DNA of 64,000 nt from NCBI RefSeq assembly GCF_002999335.1, contig NW_020312105.1:28263-92262 (forward strand). Reading direction: 5' to 3'. Source of the stretch: Cyclospora cayetanensis. Lineage: Eukaryota > Apicomplexa > Conoidasida > Eucoccidiorida > Eimeriidae. The translations under genes and the position numbers were made by a program. How positions within the stretch are numbered: position 1 is the first letter of the stretch; each line of letters opens with the position of its first letter. This document shows, piece after piece, positions 47,383-60,189 of the stretch. The notes below the pieces were generated by a model, which searched no databases, was not told the origin of the DNA, and saw only the letters and a list, made by a program, of their open reading frames with translations.

Positions 47383-50321
47383 ATGAGCCATTGTATGCAT
47401 TATAGTGATCTGCACGCATTGGAAAGCCGCCTTAGTCGTACAGAAACTCCTTGCAAGGAGGGGCTCTGCGAGACTCGCGCGTTGGAGGGAACTCGCGAGA
47501 GCTCCCGCAGGTGCAAGTCGAATGGAGGAGATGTCGGGGTGTAGGGACGGCAGCCATAGTAGGCCTCTAACGAAGCAAGCCGAGCTGCTGGCTTTTCGTG
47601 GGAGGCATTGGAATGGCTCAGGCGGACCAACCCTTACAGCCGTAGAAGGAGCTGAGGAGGAACCTGCAGCTGCCTTGTTAAGATTGACGCTGCTTCAGCT
47701 TCAGCGTGCACTCACGCAGAATGCTTCTCTCTCACAAGCCCTCCACACGGCCCTCAGAGGGGAGGCGAACACCTGTTGCATCCTGCAGCAGGTGCAGCAA
47801 CGGCTGCAGCAGGCTGCAACCGATGCAGCAGCGGCAGCCGAATCGTCTAGGGGGATGCGAGAGAAGGAGCTCGAGGCAGCGAGGAAGGAGGTGGAAGCAC
47901 TGCGAACTCGTCTGGCCGCTGAGAGCACTCAGACACAAAAACTCTTGGCAGATCAAAAGGAGGTGTCACGGAAAGAAGAAGAGGTGAGTGATGCACACGA
48001 AAGAGATGTGTCGTGGTGGCGACGGCTTGCCCCATCGATCCCACGCCTTCGTTCTTCAAAACGTTTGCAGGAGAGGACTAGCCAGTTGTCAGCAGTCTTT
48101 TGACTTCCTCCACAAGCAGAGTGCCGCCTTCTCCTGTCTTCTGCTGCCTTGTGTACCTCGCGCAGTCGACCTGCTGCCCGAGTTGCAGTTTATTTATTTA
48201 TTTTTGCATTTTCATCCCTGCGCCTCGCCTCGCCAGCTACCTTCCGCGCACATCTATAGGTGCGTCTCCTGGCCGCTTGCCTGCAGTCATACTCTTCTCC
48301 GCTTCGTCCTCGTGTGCTCGCAGCATCTGAAAGACTCCCTGCTGAGCCTTGAGGAAAACTTGCGGGGGAAGAAGAAGGAGGTGGATCGGCTGTCTTCTCT
48401 CGTCGAAACCCTGCGGTCTGAGAAGGATGAACGCGTGAAGCTCGTGAGTCACACACGAAAAAAGCGCGCTTCCTCCGTCTTTCTTTCGAGATCTCTTTTG
48501 TCGCTCTATGTATAGTTTCTACTGGCAGCAAGATCTCTGTCTCCCACTGTGTGTTTCGCCTGTATGGCGTGGCGTTGGCGGAGTTTCGTAGCGAGCACAT
48601 GCCTCTACCCATCGCCTTCATATTCCTAGTCATTCGTGTTGTGGGCCATGCCTTCTCTGCGAGATTCGCGCTGCCTCTGTCCATTTGCCTCCTGTCAATT
48701 TCTGCGCGTCTGCGTGCAGCGTGCTGCTGTATCTTCCCTTGAGAAGCAGAAAGCGGATGTGGAAGCTTCGCTGGCAACGAGGGAGAATGAGCTGCAGGCC
48801 GTTCGAGCTGAGGCGAAGGCTTTAGCAGGGCAGGCGCAGGAGTTACGGGAGGCGTTACAGCGGCTCAGAGAGGAAGCGACGCAGAAGGACTGCTTCTTAG
48901 AGACTCAGTTGGCAGAGAAGGACTTGCTCTTTCAGCAGCAACTCAAGCAGATGGAGGAACGTGTGCAGCAGCAGCAGGAGCAGTTGCAGCAGCAGCAGGA
49001 GCAGTTGCAGCAGCAGCAGGGGCAGTTGGAGCAGCAGCAGGAGCAGTTGCAGCAGCAGCAGGAGCAGCTAGCCAAGACGGCTTCGCAGCAGCAAGAGAAG
49101 TTGGCGCAAGTAGAAGAGCACCACAAAAAGGCTTGCGACAAGGCCATTAGGGAAGTGGAGGCGGAGGCAGCGCGCACAGTGAGGAAGCTCGAGGAGCAGC
49201 TGAAGCAGCAGACAGTTTCTAGCGAGGAGACAGCAGCCCTCTTAGCGCAGATGCAGTCGGAGGCGCAGGCAAAGGAGGCGGCACTGGAGGAGGTGAGGCG
49301 AGTGGCAGAGGAGGAGAGGGCAGCCAAGGCGGCTCAAGAAGCAGCACGCGGCCTTTTAGAAGGTGAGCTTGCCCAGCTGCAGGAGCAGTTGCAGCAGCAA
49401 CAGGCGACGGAGGCGGAGTTGAGAAAGCATTTGGAGGCTAAGGACGGCCATGTGGCTCAAGCGCTAGCCCGGTGGGAAGCAGAGAAGGCAAGTCGGCAAG
49501 CGGAGACGTCCAAGTTGCAGCACAGGATCCAGGAGGTTCTGAAGGAGCTGCAGACTGCGAAGCAGCAGCAGGCCCAAAGCGCGGAGACTGCGCGGCAAGC
49601 CAGCGGGGAGCTAGAGACTGCGCACCGTTTGCGAAGGCATTTGGAGCAGAAATTGCTGCGGATGCAACTCGAAAGCCACCGGACGAGTCGTCCTCAAGCC
49701 ACACTTGCTGCCTGTCCCCCACTAGAGGGGCCCCCTCTGGCGACCTGTAGGGGCCCCTGTGCGGAAGCCAGCACCCCCAGACAGCCGGTAAAGCAGCGGC
49801 GGAGGGAGTCGCAGGTGCAGGTGGAATGGGCAGAAGGGCGAGCTTTGGAAGGGGGTGAGGCAGCGTCTGCGGACGCTGCTACTGCGGCAAAACGGTCATC
49901 ACTAGAGGCGTCGATTTCGAAGGGCAAGATCCTGGAGGATGTGGGAAGCCCTAAGTTTGGCGAAGGCTCTCAGACGGGAGCTTCATCGCGGTGTCGTCGT
50001 TCTAGAGCCTCGTCTTCGAGTACCACCAGCGGGGGGGTAGAGCGGCCTTTAGGGGGACTTGCTTGCCGCGCGTCTCCCATGGAAGTGAGCAGTCTGGAGG
50101 ATGCGACGTCGGGGGGATCGAGAACGGAGAATGAGGGGTTGGCGGGAGTGCAGGAAGGGCTGCCTTTGGAGGACCGTTCTCCCGAGATGGAGGGCAGCGG
50201 CCTCTTGAGGCGGCACTCCTTGAGACTGCGAAAACAAAAAACGGAGGGTGTTTCTCTTCCCGTGACAACTAGCACCGTCTCGCCCTTCAAGGCGCAGGCT
50301 GTCCAAACGAAGAGGAAGTAG
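47383..50321 (+). CDS. Long coiled-coil protein with heptad Q/E repeats
   Basis: The main exons join in phase: 47522-47983, 48324-48443 and 48720-50321, about 727 residues if translation starts at the ATG at 47522. A second possible start is the ATG at 47383, with a protein-like frame (DLHALESRLSRTETPCKEGL) up to a donor at 47506. It would need an intron of only 34 or 53 bases, so this part is uncertain. Residues from about 60 to 540 form nearly continuous coiled coil, rich in E, Q, K, L and A. This includes five copies of a seven-residue QQQQEQL unit. The last 190 residues are disordered, with S, R and G. No motor, kinase or membrane segment is visible. Such proteins are usually structural, for example in cytoskeleton or centrosome; that is a guess. 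I do not recognise an orthologue. Confidence 0.8.
48967..49071 (+). repeat. 21-bp tandem repeat coding heptads
   Basis: Five copies of a 21-base unit code QQQQEQL with one-residue variants (QQQQGQL, EQQQEQL). The unit equals exactly one coiled-coil heptad, so changes in copy number keep both frame and heptad register. Confidence 0.95.
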
Positions 50322-52558
50322 CAGTTCTGCCTTTTATTCTGGCTTTCGAGTCCGCTTTCTTTAGCCAGCGGCGAGCGCGCAGCTGCGGCTGCTAAAGGAT
50401 GCGAGCGGGAGCACTACCACCACAGACAGACAAGGAGGACTTGTTGGAATGGATTTCAACGTATTCGTGTTTCAACAAACGGAGGGACGCTCCGACGCAT
50501 TCACAGAGGCGGCCGGGCAAACACCAACAGATGCAAACATGTACAGCGAAATTGAGGTGGTGCCTCAGGAGTAGGAGGTCGAGGGCTTTGTGCGTGTTCT
50601 TGATGGTTCCCAAGTTGGGTGCTTTCCAGCTTCCAGTGAATGCGCAGACACGCGACTGCCCGTAGACAGTTGTAGGCTACCCTAGAGTGCTCACTTCTCG
50701 CCAGCCAGCATCAGAGAAGCCCTTGACTGAACAGCTAGGCGCTAAGGAACTCGAGGCATGCGACGCGGAGGGAGCAACCGTAGCGATTTGCACTGCGGCT
50801 CTCTCCTCTAGAGTCAGCATTACTTTTATTGACGGCACAACTGAAAGGACACTTGCATGCATGACTCGTAATTAGGGGGGTTGTCTTCCCGCTGTTTATT
50901 CCCCCTACTATAAGGCTTCCTCAAAAGCCCCCGCGGGGAGTTACTCAACTGCAGACTCAACGTAAACCAATTAAAATCACTGAGTGCTTTCAAACAAGTT
51001 CTCTCTATCCATTGCCGGCCCCCCTCCAAGTCCCAACATGAGGGGAGAGGAGCCGAGTAGGCTTGAGTACGTGGGCGTTGCTGGGCTGCGCCCTCTCAGC
51101 ATTCCAAGCGTTCACAACTAGTTCTAGAGGGCATGCAGCGCAAGCGCCAACAGCATTACGTCTTCTCGCACCGTGGGAAGAAGCCTCCGCAATTAATCGG
51201 ACATACAACAGCAGAACGACGTATTGTAGATTCTTTGACAACGATTTATTGAACGTGACTGGTGTAGTAGAAAGTGCTAAGAGCAACTTCATCCCGCTAG
51301 CCACACACAGTCTCAAGATTATCAGGGCTGCCACGGGCGTGTCGACCACTGCGCACAGTAAACAAAAAGCTTTCTGGGACCCCAGGCTGCCTGCCCCCTC
51401 CGGTGCCAGCGTCATCCGTGATGTTCCCTCTTCTAGAGTCTCTGGCAAAGCCCTTTACTAGGCCCCCACACTTTGCAGAAGAGAACGAACAGTAATTAGG
51501 TGTCTACTCGAAGATCCCACGACCATCTTCACCCTACAGGATTTGGGGTTGAGAGGAGAGAGAGAGAGGCAGCGACGGCCGCCAAGCGCGTGGAAGTTGC
51601 TGAGCTGCACCCTTGGGCCCTCCATTACAGATGAGAGCTCGACGGACAGTGTACCTGAAACTGATGTTTGGGCATGGAGCTAACTGTCGAAACTTGGCCG
51701 CAAGTAAGAACTAAGCAAGCAGTTACACCCAATATCGAGTTCTCGACTGCTTCTGAAGTGAACACACATGGTGTAATAGAGACTGCTACGCTTGTGTCGC
51801 CCGTTGCTGCCTCGCGAGCCAGTCATCATGGGATATTTTCAAGGGTCCCGTAGCGCTTCCTTCTACGGCGACTAACGGCTAAAAGCTCTTCGGTCTAGGG
51901 TGGGTGGAGGAGGCTCTAGGCTAAAAAGACATTTTTGTAGCCCAGTACACCTATCATTCCACGTTTCTGCTGGTCGAAGCGGACGTCCAGGTAGGGTACA
52001 TAGCATCCTTCCAACACTGCATTTCATCCAACCTTGCTGATCTTCCCTCTGCAGCTGCTCTAGAATCGTTTAGGTGTAAGCAGAAATCAATATGAGGAGT
52101 GCGCAGTGCGGGTCGGAAGTGCAAATTGCCACTCCCCTGCGCGCAGAGGACCACACGGGGAGGAAGGGGTCGAGCAGGGGGGCAAGCCCAGAGACTGTTC
52201 CCCACAGTGCCTTCCTCTAAAAGAGGTTTTTGCTTCGCCATTCAGCGGCGAGATGGTGAATGGCGACTTCCTAGCTGAACTAAAGGCGTCTAGAAGATCC
52301 TCGGGGGGCTTTCGGTGTACGAGGGGCCCCCTCCCTTCCGCTGACTCCTTTGGAAGGCTTGGGCAACTATTTAAAGAGGGCTTGCGGAATCCCGCGGCAG
52401 CAGGCGTGCCTTTTTCCTCGGAGTTTTGCATTTTTGAAGAATTGGAGCTGTTTGGCATCGCCTGTTGACGCGATCGGCGGCGATCGTAGGGCGAAGACGC
52501 GGCAGCCACAGCATCGAAGAGGACCACGCTGTACGTGCGAGGAGCTCCCGTGAGAAAA
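50322..52558. other. Intergenic stretch with orphan plus-strand ORFs
   Basis: Four plus-strand frames have protein-like composition but no joined model: 50399-50665, 50687-50875 (contains EGATVAICTAALSSRVSITF), 51063-51461 (132 codons, no ATG in frame, hydrophobic start WALLGCALSAFQAF) and 51668-51853. They may be exons of a small secreted-protein gene or the remains of one. A minus-strand frame overlaps the NOP9 5' end and is rejected. Confidence 0.35.
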
Positions 52559-55500
52559 ATGGGGAAGCGACGAGGCGGGCAGCGCCACAAGAAGAAGAAG
52601 ACGGAGGATGGCACTGTTTTTGCCGCCGCTGAGGAGGAAGCAGACGCGGTCGAAGCCCTAGTGCCTGACGTGGGCGACGAGGAGGACGAGGATACGACTT
52701 CGTCTTCTAGAGATGTTTCCGGCGGATTGCGGCAAGGGCAGAAACAAGCGGCTCCCCTGGCCGCTGGACTGTCGGAGTACTTCGTGAGGATTAAGCGGCT
52801 CATCGAGAGTTGCCCTTTCCAGGGCGATTTGCAATTCGAAGCCTTCGTCACTGCGACTCTAGAAGAAATAGTCGATAGGGTAAGCAAGTCTGTTCGCAAC
52901 TATCGTTTATGGGTGCCTAGCTCTGCATCAAGAGCATGCGCTTTCTTGGAGGGCGCAGGTTCCCATGAGCTCTGTGCTCGTGGAGGGCGAAGAGGGGTGC
53001 TCTCAGGCCTTAGGAGGCGAACGGACGGAAGTCATTGCTATCAGTAAAAAACGAATAGCGACATCCGGGGGAGCGGACAATTTCTAAGCTGCCCGTAGCC
53101 GTATCAGACGGACAGACAGACAAACAGACACGGCGATTGCTGCGCCCGCTTGGTGAAGGAGGCGGGAGAGGAGGAAGGCGGAAAGCTCACACAGCACCTT
53201 TGACATGCAGCGCGTGGGAGGTGTTGGCAACTTCTGACCTCTACGCAGGCAGTGTTTCGTATTGCGCGTCTACAGCTGTTACTGCGGGGCATGCAGTGCG
53301 AGGAACCTGGCTGCAAAGGGAATCCTTAGTATGCCGCTTGGCGCATGTTTTGCAGGGCCTTCTGGTGCTTTCTGACCCCAAGTGCAGTCGAGTCGTGGAG
53401 CAGCTCATATCCCTCGTCGCAAATTTTATTGCTTTCCAGGAAGGCGGGAGACAGCCAGAGTTTGGCTCTGGGGAGGTGTCCGAAGCGGAGAAGTTGCAGT
53501 GTCGCATCCGCTGCCTCGAGAGCTACTTGAGCCTCATGCGGGCTGTCGCGCCTTTGGCGCCGAGCTTGGCTGTTCATCCCAATGGTTCGCATGTCCTCCA
53601 GACGCTGTTGCACTCTGTACCTGCCGTTATTGAGTTCGAGTTGACGCAAAAAAAGGGCAAGAGCAAGGGTAAGCCGTGGGGCCCACGTGCTTCACCCACC
53701 TACCCTTACACGCATACATGCCATACATTTGTATATATATATACATACATATATATATATACATATATATACACTTCTACACCTATACACACACATACAC
53801 ATACATACACGTATATACATCGGAGACCTTACATCGGTAGTCGAGTGACTTGGGGTCGGTTGAAAGGGTGGTGTTGTTAGTATTGCTGTTGCTATTGCTA
53901 TTGCTGTTGCTGTTGCTGTGTCGTGTTGCGGCGAGCGTTTCTCGTGGCAGCGTGACAGGGCTTCCAATGGCCTTCCACCCGTAGAGTAGTGACGCTTTCG
54001 CAGTTGGTCCTTTGGGGATTTTGCGCGTTGCGGCTTCAGATGAACAGACTGTGGAAGACTTCTTCCTTTTTATGATGCACAAGCTCAAGTGAGGGTGCCT
54101 GAGGACGGGGTGGGGGGAAGAAGGGGGGACTTTAGAGCGGTGGGAGCTCGACCCTTGATTGTCTTCCTGTCAGAGCGCGTCTCTGCCAGTGGGCAGCCAC
54201 TAATTACCCGCCTTTCTCCTTTAGAAACGTCCAAAGGCTCCAGCGGCTGCCCAACAATCGCACGCCTAGGGCGGAGATGCGAGCTTGACGGCTCTAGAAG
54301 GCACAGTGCGAGCGTAGAGGGGAGGAAACGTAGAAAGGCGAGGGAGGAAGCGTAGAAAAGCAAGGGAGGAAGCGTAGAGAGGCAAGAGTGTCTGCGAAGG
54401 ATAGGACGCTTCTTAGGGGGCTTTCTTTCTCCTTGGCTGTGGGATGCCATGGGTTGTGTGGCTCGTCTCTGCTGCATGCGGGTGTGCATCATGCCGTCTG
54501 GCCCCCACCTGTTCAGGTCCGAGAGTGGTGGCTGGCGATCTTTGATGCAGAACGCCATTGGAACCCATATCTTTCGCTCGGCGATACGCGCTGCGGCAGG
54601 CATCGACTGTCTGCTCCCCGCGGAGGCAGCAGGTAGGCGCAAGAACGGAGGGAGGGCACTGCCGCTGTGTAGGTGGGCGTGCGGGGAGCAGGGGAAAGGC
54701 AGTGCCTTCCTTCATAAGCAGTGTCTTTAATCCACCACAGCACACAGGCCGAGCGGTGCGGATCGTGAGCCTTGCGCGTGGGGTGGTGCTGTGCCTTGCG
54801 AAATTGTTGCACGTGGGTGCACAGGTCTGGGGTGGACCCCAGCTGGGCAGGGTCTCAATGTATGGGGGAGCTGGTTGTATCATTCGAGGGTATTGCAGCT
54901 CTCTCTGCACATGGGGAGGGAAATAAAGCGTGCCTGCATGTTATGGCGTGGGGGTATGTGCGAATTATTCGGTTTGCATTCTCGCCCTGGCTTGCTGTTG
55001 ACCAGGCCGCCGCGCAAAGCGACGGACTCGCAAGGATTCTGCAGAGACTCTGCTGTCTCCCCAGGTGAGCGCTGCGCTCTCTGCTGTCTTGGGGCCTAAG
55101 GCTGCAGATAGCGCACGCCTTGCCAAAGTGCCCAAATCGCTGACGAAGGCGCTGCTGGCACTCGCTGCGGAGGCAACGGAAACCATCAAAACGGACCCTT
55201 TCAATCTCCCGTTCGACACATACGCCGCACCAGGGCTGCAGGTCTTGATGCTTGCACTCCAGGCGCGTCAGCAGGAAGGTAAGACACTCCAAGACGAGGG
55301 AGGAAGTGTGCGTGGTTTGGGGAGCTTGGAAGGGTTGTTCGGTGCCATGCATCAAGCGAAAGGAGGAGGCTGCAGAGAGAGAGAGAGGGGAGGAGGGGGA
55401 GACAGAGATCTGGCCGCAGCGATGGGTCCAGAAAGGAAGCCACACGCAAAGGCGCCGTCTCTCTCCCGGGTGATCGCTCATGGGCGTGCTTCTCGGGTGG

Positions 55501-58500
55501 GGGTGGTGGCCTTGCGCTTGTTATGCAATGCGCAGAGGCCCTTGAGCGTCTTCTCGATTCAATTTTCTGCTCCTCAGAGGTGAGCTGCACAGCGCTGCTC
55601 TGGGCTTTCGAGGATCCAGGTGTTGCGGTCGTCCAAACAGCAGTACAGAGGGAATGCGGACTTTCAGTGCGGAGCTCGCAGCAGCTCGCGCTGCAGGTGT
55701 CAGCGGCTTCCTTTTATGCCGCACCACGCGCCGCGCAGAGTGGTGTGCATGCAGGCAAGCTCCTCTTCGGCTGAGGCTGTCGTCCAGATTGCAGGTACGT
55801 ACCTCATGTGCGCCTCCCTAAGGCTTGCGCCAGGTCTCTCCTAGTTTGCTGCACTCTGCTTCGGCCTCCTGAATCTCGCCGGCAGCCCATTCGTATTGAG
55901 CCACATCTCTCATGGATGTACTGGCGCGCTGTGGCTGCCTGCGCGTCGCTTTGCATCCATGCCCCTGCCACTGCTGCGGTGTGCTTGCTGCTGTGCTTCA
56001 GACGCCTTGGTGGACAGTCCCACAGGCAGCCGCATTCTGGAACTGGGCCTCACGTTGCTGAGCCCTGAGCGTTTCCAGATAGCGTTTTCCCACTGGATCT
56101 TGAAGAAGGCGAATACATTGGCGCAGGGTGAGCTGAGTGCCGAGTTAGGGAGTGAAGGCGCGGAAAATGAGGGGCGGCGTGAGCAAAGCGTTCAAGGCCA
56201 GCGGAGGCATGTATGCATGTTTTGTGCGGCTGCATATCAAGGAAAATGGATCCCGTTTCGTGTTGAAAGGCGAATTTCTCCTGTTTGACTCTCCCCTCAA
56301 GTTGCCTCTGTTTCCGCATATTGTCTCGGGCAGCGGGTCTTGTTCGCTGGTGCTTTCCTGGAAGAGCTCTGGTGCGGATATTTTGCTTGGGGACGCAGGT
56401 CGCTTTGGGAACTTTGTGCTGCAAAAGATTCTGCAGTCTTCAGTCTTCCAAGCCGCACATTTAAAGCAATTAATACAAGGTGAGGCGGTTCTTGAGCACA
56501 ATGCAAGCTATCTTTGCGGTGTGGCTCTCCCTCTGATCTGCTTGTGCATCCACTGTGTGAGTGCCTCTCTAGCATCCATGCAGCGACCATTTTCGCTCAA
56601 AGGAATTACAGTTGCGCAAAGCCTAAGACGATGAAGCGGGTGGGGTGTGCGCTGCAGCGTTGAACTTTGGCGACTGTTTGTTTGCCTCGACGTCCGCTGT
56701 TTTGTGGCGGTGTGCGGAAGCGTGCCGCCGCTTGCAGTCGTCTTACAAGGAATTCGCGAGGAAGATGTTTGAGGCTGTTGGCGTCAGGGGAGGAAGCGCC
56801 ACACCCTATGTCTGGTGGTGCTTGCTGGGTCTGTGCACTCCAGAAGACCTTCCTAGCGAGCTCCTTCCTGGCGACGAGAAGGGGGAGGAAGTCCAGCCCG
56901 CCGAAAGCGACAAGAAGGAGAACGATTCTGAGGAGATAAACAAAGAAGCAACATCTGAGCATGAGCGTGTCCCCCTCGAGCCTTCGCAGCTGAGGCTGCA
57001 AGACATCTGCACGCCGTCGGGGTGCTCCATTGTGACGAGCCTCCTGAAGTTTCCTCCAGCAACGATTCAGCCTTTGAGCGCTGGATTCAAGAAGTTTATC
57101 AAGTCGTGCAGAGAGTGCAAACTCGCAGTCAGAAAGTGGAAGTCAAAGGTCAAAGGCAGCCCGCCTGTTATTGAAATCCAGTAAGGAGGGAACAGCGGAC
57201 GCAAGGACGATTCAAAACTTTAGCCGGTGTTTTTAGGAGGGAGTGTGTTTTCAAGAATATGCATCCACGCGCAGTTAAGTGAACTTTTCGGGTGCTACAG
57301 TGGTGCTGATGGCTCGAGGTCCAGGGACGTTCCTTTTTGTAAAACCTGTCAGCTGCTTGGACTCCGATGGCTGCTTTGGCTGCTTGAGAAGAGGGCACTT
57401 GAATTTCATAAACGAGCACGCGCGCTGGCCTGCCTTTGCTCCATTGACACGCTTTGAAGTAGTTGCTTAGTGGTGGCACCGCTTGCTTACCTTCTCTCTG
57501 TGTTCTCCCTCCGCTGCAGTCCTCTTCTCGAGCTGATGGCGACCAACAAGTTGGCTTCTCGCGTGATCCAAGAGATTGCGGACCCTGCAAACGACGGAAT
57601 TCAGCCTTCAGCTGTTCAGTATATGATTAGGAGTTTGCTGCCATTCGTGCCCTTATTCGCACTAGATCCTGTCGGGGGATTCGTTTTGACTTCCATCTAC
57701 AACGGCGCAACTGTGAGGCGGAAGGCTTAGTTGTCCCTCTGTTACTCTTTGGCCTCCTGGGAGGGCAGAGGTCTTGAAACGACACTGCCTCATTTCTTGA
57801 GCTGTAAAGGCATCATTGCAAATGCCCTTGTAGTGGGTGTTCTTGCCTCAGCCGGAGAGCAAGCGGCAGATCGTCGAGGCCCTGCTCACAATCGAAGAGG
57901 AATTAAAAGCGCAGAATTACGCTGCGTACATGAAGTGTGAGATCTACCGGTACACCAAGAGCAAAGAGGAGTGGCAGACCCGCCAAGAGAAACGCAGCAA
58001 GACCCGTGTAAGCAACATGAACTCTATAATTTGCATACTCATTTTCTTTCAGATGCCGCAGATGTTTTTCAACAGGTTTGTATAGCTGAACTTGGCATTC
58101 GAGGGTCGCCCGCTGCAGTTTGTATTCAATGTTTCAGGACCTTTTCAAAGATATTCTCACAACACCGGCCGTCGAGGAAGAGGAGAAGGAAGAAACGCCA
58201 TTGCCAGAAGGCCTTATGGTGAGCTTATGTGCACTATTAGGCTAAAAGATATGGTTGATTGACGCATTTTACTTGTTTCAAGGACCATCCTGTTTCTTTG
58301 GAGAAGGGAGAGGGGCGGAGCCAGCGGCCTCTTTTCTGGGCTTTTCGATATTCAACTGGGGGTCTGCATTTTGCACCGAGTGTTGTGTTCAGGCGGACCC
58401 CATCGCGAAGCAGCTTATCATAGAGCACGATTCAAATGCCATGCGGAAGAGTGACAAGATTAAGAAAAAGAAGAGGAAAAACCACGGAGAGGAGGAAACA

Positions 58501-59289
58501 GAAATTGCAGCGGATGGGCCAGCTGACGCAGAGGCAGCTGCAAGCATCGACCAGATTTTTCTTGACGGTCAGCACTCTAAAGTGTTTAATTTTGCATTTT
58601 GAAACCTCTCCTAGAAGCTATAGAGTAACTTTGAAGACGACACGAAACATGTCGTGTTGTTTTGTTGAGCTTATATACGAATGCGCGTCGTGTATAGGTC
58701 ATGCCTTTAGAGGTAGTGTACGCCTAACTGCTTGTTTGCATGCCCTGAGAAGTAATTTAGTTTTCTACGTTTGGTTTGTGTTGCCCTACGTTCTTTACAG
58801 CGTTTGATGAGAAGCAACGGCAACAAAAGCACAGAAAGAAGAAGCGTATTTCTTCACCTAATGGATCAAGAGAGAGCGAGGGTCCTCCACCGGCTGCCCC
58901 GCCGCTCAAAAGCTTCTCCAGTAATGAGCAAGCAGATGCGGACCCCACTCTTGATGCTGCCCTCTTTTTCATCGAAGGAACAAACAGTTCCATAAGCAAG
59001 CGAGAACTCGCACGAAGGCGAAAAGTGGAGGTGAGTTTCTCGGCGTGTCGTCTCATTTGAAATGAGATTGCTTCACAACAGCAGAAGGCCATAATCCTCC
59101 CATTTCCGTTGTGGTTAGTGCGGAATTTTATTGCCTTTTAGTCGGTGGTTGGTCGAGTCGGATAAACTGTGGATTTGCATTTTTCGAATTGTATTCCTTG
59201 TATTGCAGGCCGAGAAACTTGAGATGGCCGAGTCTCTTTCGGCTGTTACGGCGGAGGCTTCATCGCGCAGGAAGCAGCATGTAAAATAG
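52559..59289 (+). CDS. NOP9: NOP9-like Pumilio-repeat nucleolar protein
   Basis: Seventeen exons join in phase to 951 residues: 52559-52879, 53356-53668, 54004-54088, 54517-54632, 54748-54824, 55065-55278, 55536-55579, 55755-55794, 56002-56127, 56399-56479, 56658-57180, 57520-57712, 57852-58007, 58138-58218, 58393-58567, 58801-59030 and 59209-59289. The start MGKRRGGQRHKKKK is the basic N terminus typical of NOP9. Pumilio-type repeats recur: DPKCSRVVEQLIS, HPNGSHVLQTLL, NAIGTHIFRSAIR, SPTGSRILELGL, DAGRFGNFVLQKI and TNKLASRVIQEI. The C-terminal part (RQIVEALLTIEEELKAQNY, KEEWQTR) and a Lys-rich tail (KIKKKKRKN) complete the family pattern. NOP9 binds pre-rRNA near the 18S 3' end and delays its cleavage during 40S assembly. 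A CA-rich and a TTGCTR repeat sit in intron 2. Small exons 8 and 10 are the least certain. Confidence 0.8.
53731..53819. repeat. TA/CA microsatellite in NOP9 intron 2
   Basis: Runs of TATATA and ACATAC followed by CACACATACA units lie between exon 2 (ends 53668) and exon 3 (starts 54004). Confidence 0.9.
53878..53921. repeat. TTGCTR hexamer repeat in NOP9 intron 2
   Basis: About seven units of TTGCTA or TTGCTG, a variant of the triplet tracts common in this genome, lie within the same intron as the TA/CA tract. Confidence 0.85.
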
Positions 59290-60189
59290 TGAACTAAACA
59301 TGGTCGCCTTCTGGAGAGCAATAGTTTAGGACTGCAGAGGCAGACTCGGAGGAGGGTTGCGAAACTCCTAGGGTTGTGTTCCATTCGGGCACTTCGTCGT
59401 GCTGCATGGAATTGCTAGGCGCTACTCGGGGAAGTTTTAGCACTGTTAGGGATGCTTATCATCTGCACATTCTACAAATGCTTCACGAATTTGCTTATTT
59501 GAGTTAAGTAGCTCTGGAAAATACTCGAGACATTTACCGTGTAGGGCAGAACCCAAGCGATTCGCGTGGTTCCTTCCGTAGCCTGAAGTCCGCTGAAGTT
59601 AAGAGAGAATTGCCTTATGGCGCCGCGCGCAACTTCAGAAACGATGTTGGTAAGCCGAGGTTGTGCGTTAAGCAGAAGACACTTAGAAGCTAAGGCGGAG
59701 GATAGTGAAGAGTTTTGCAAGCAAGTGCCCTTCCTCCTGCAGCTGCTCGCTGGATGACAAGGGATGGCATGTTCCCAAAAAATTAGCGCTAGGAAGAATC
59801 AGTAACCCTCCTACCCCATGAGTAAAAGGAGTTAGCTCTAATTGTCAAAGTGCCAGTAGAAGCGAAGCGGTAAACACAAAGGGCAGCCGCTGCTCTGCTG
59901 GCTGCGTGGCTGCGGAGGGCCGACTCTAAGCGCACTGTGCCATGCACGCGTTAAGGGTTCGACAGGGTGTGGAGACAAGGGAACGCGTGATTCTAAATAT
60001 AGAAATGCATCCAGGAATTTAATCAATCCCCTTCTACTGTCTTAAGGCATTCGAGGCAGGTCCCTGTCGTGATGCCCGTTTCTGTGCGCTTTGAGTCACT
60101 GTGGCGATCACTGGTGTGCCTCACCTTCGCATGAGCACCGGCCGTCTACGTCACAGTTTGTTCGAAATGCTCCAGAATTCACATGAGCG
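59290..60189. other. Intergenic region upstream of the TBCK-like gene
   Basis: Holds the NOP9 3' end and, presumably, the promoter of the next plus-strand gene. No motif, repeat or reading frame can be supported. Confidence 0.6.

Noticed and set aside
52087..52899. 270-codon minus-strand open frame
   Set aside because: Antisense to NOP9 exon 1. Its Ser-rich composition is the mirror of acidic and basic codons on the plus strand, and it has no splice or motif support.
53137..53880. NOP9 exon 2 taken as starting at 53137
   Set aside because: The protein-like part begins at the acceptor ending at 53355, which joins exon 1 in phase and restores a Pumilio-type repeat; the upstream part has no family similarity.
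58023..58078. Possible micro-exon coding MPQMFFN between NOP9 exons
   Set aside because: Including it shifts the frame into a stop in the next exon, while joining 58007 directly to 58138 keeps phase and family pattern.
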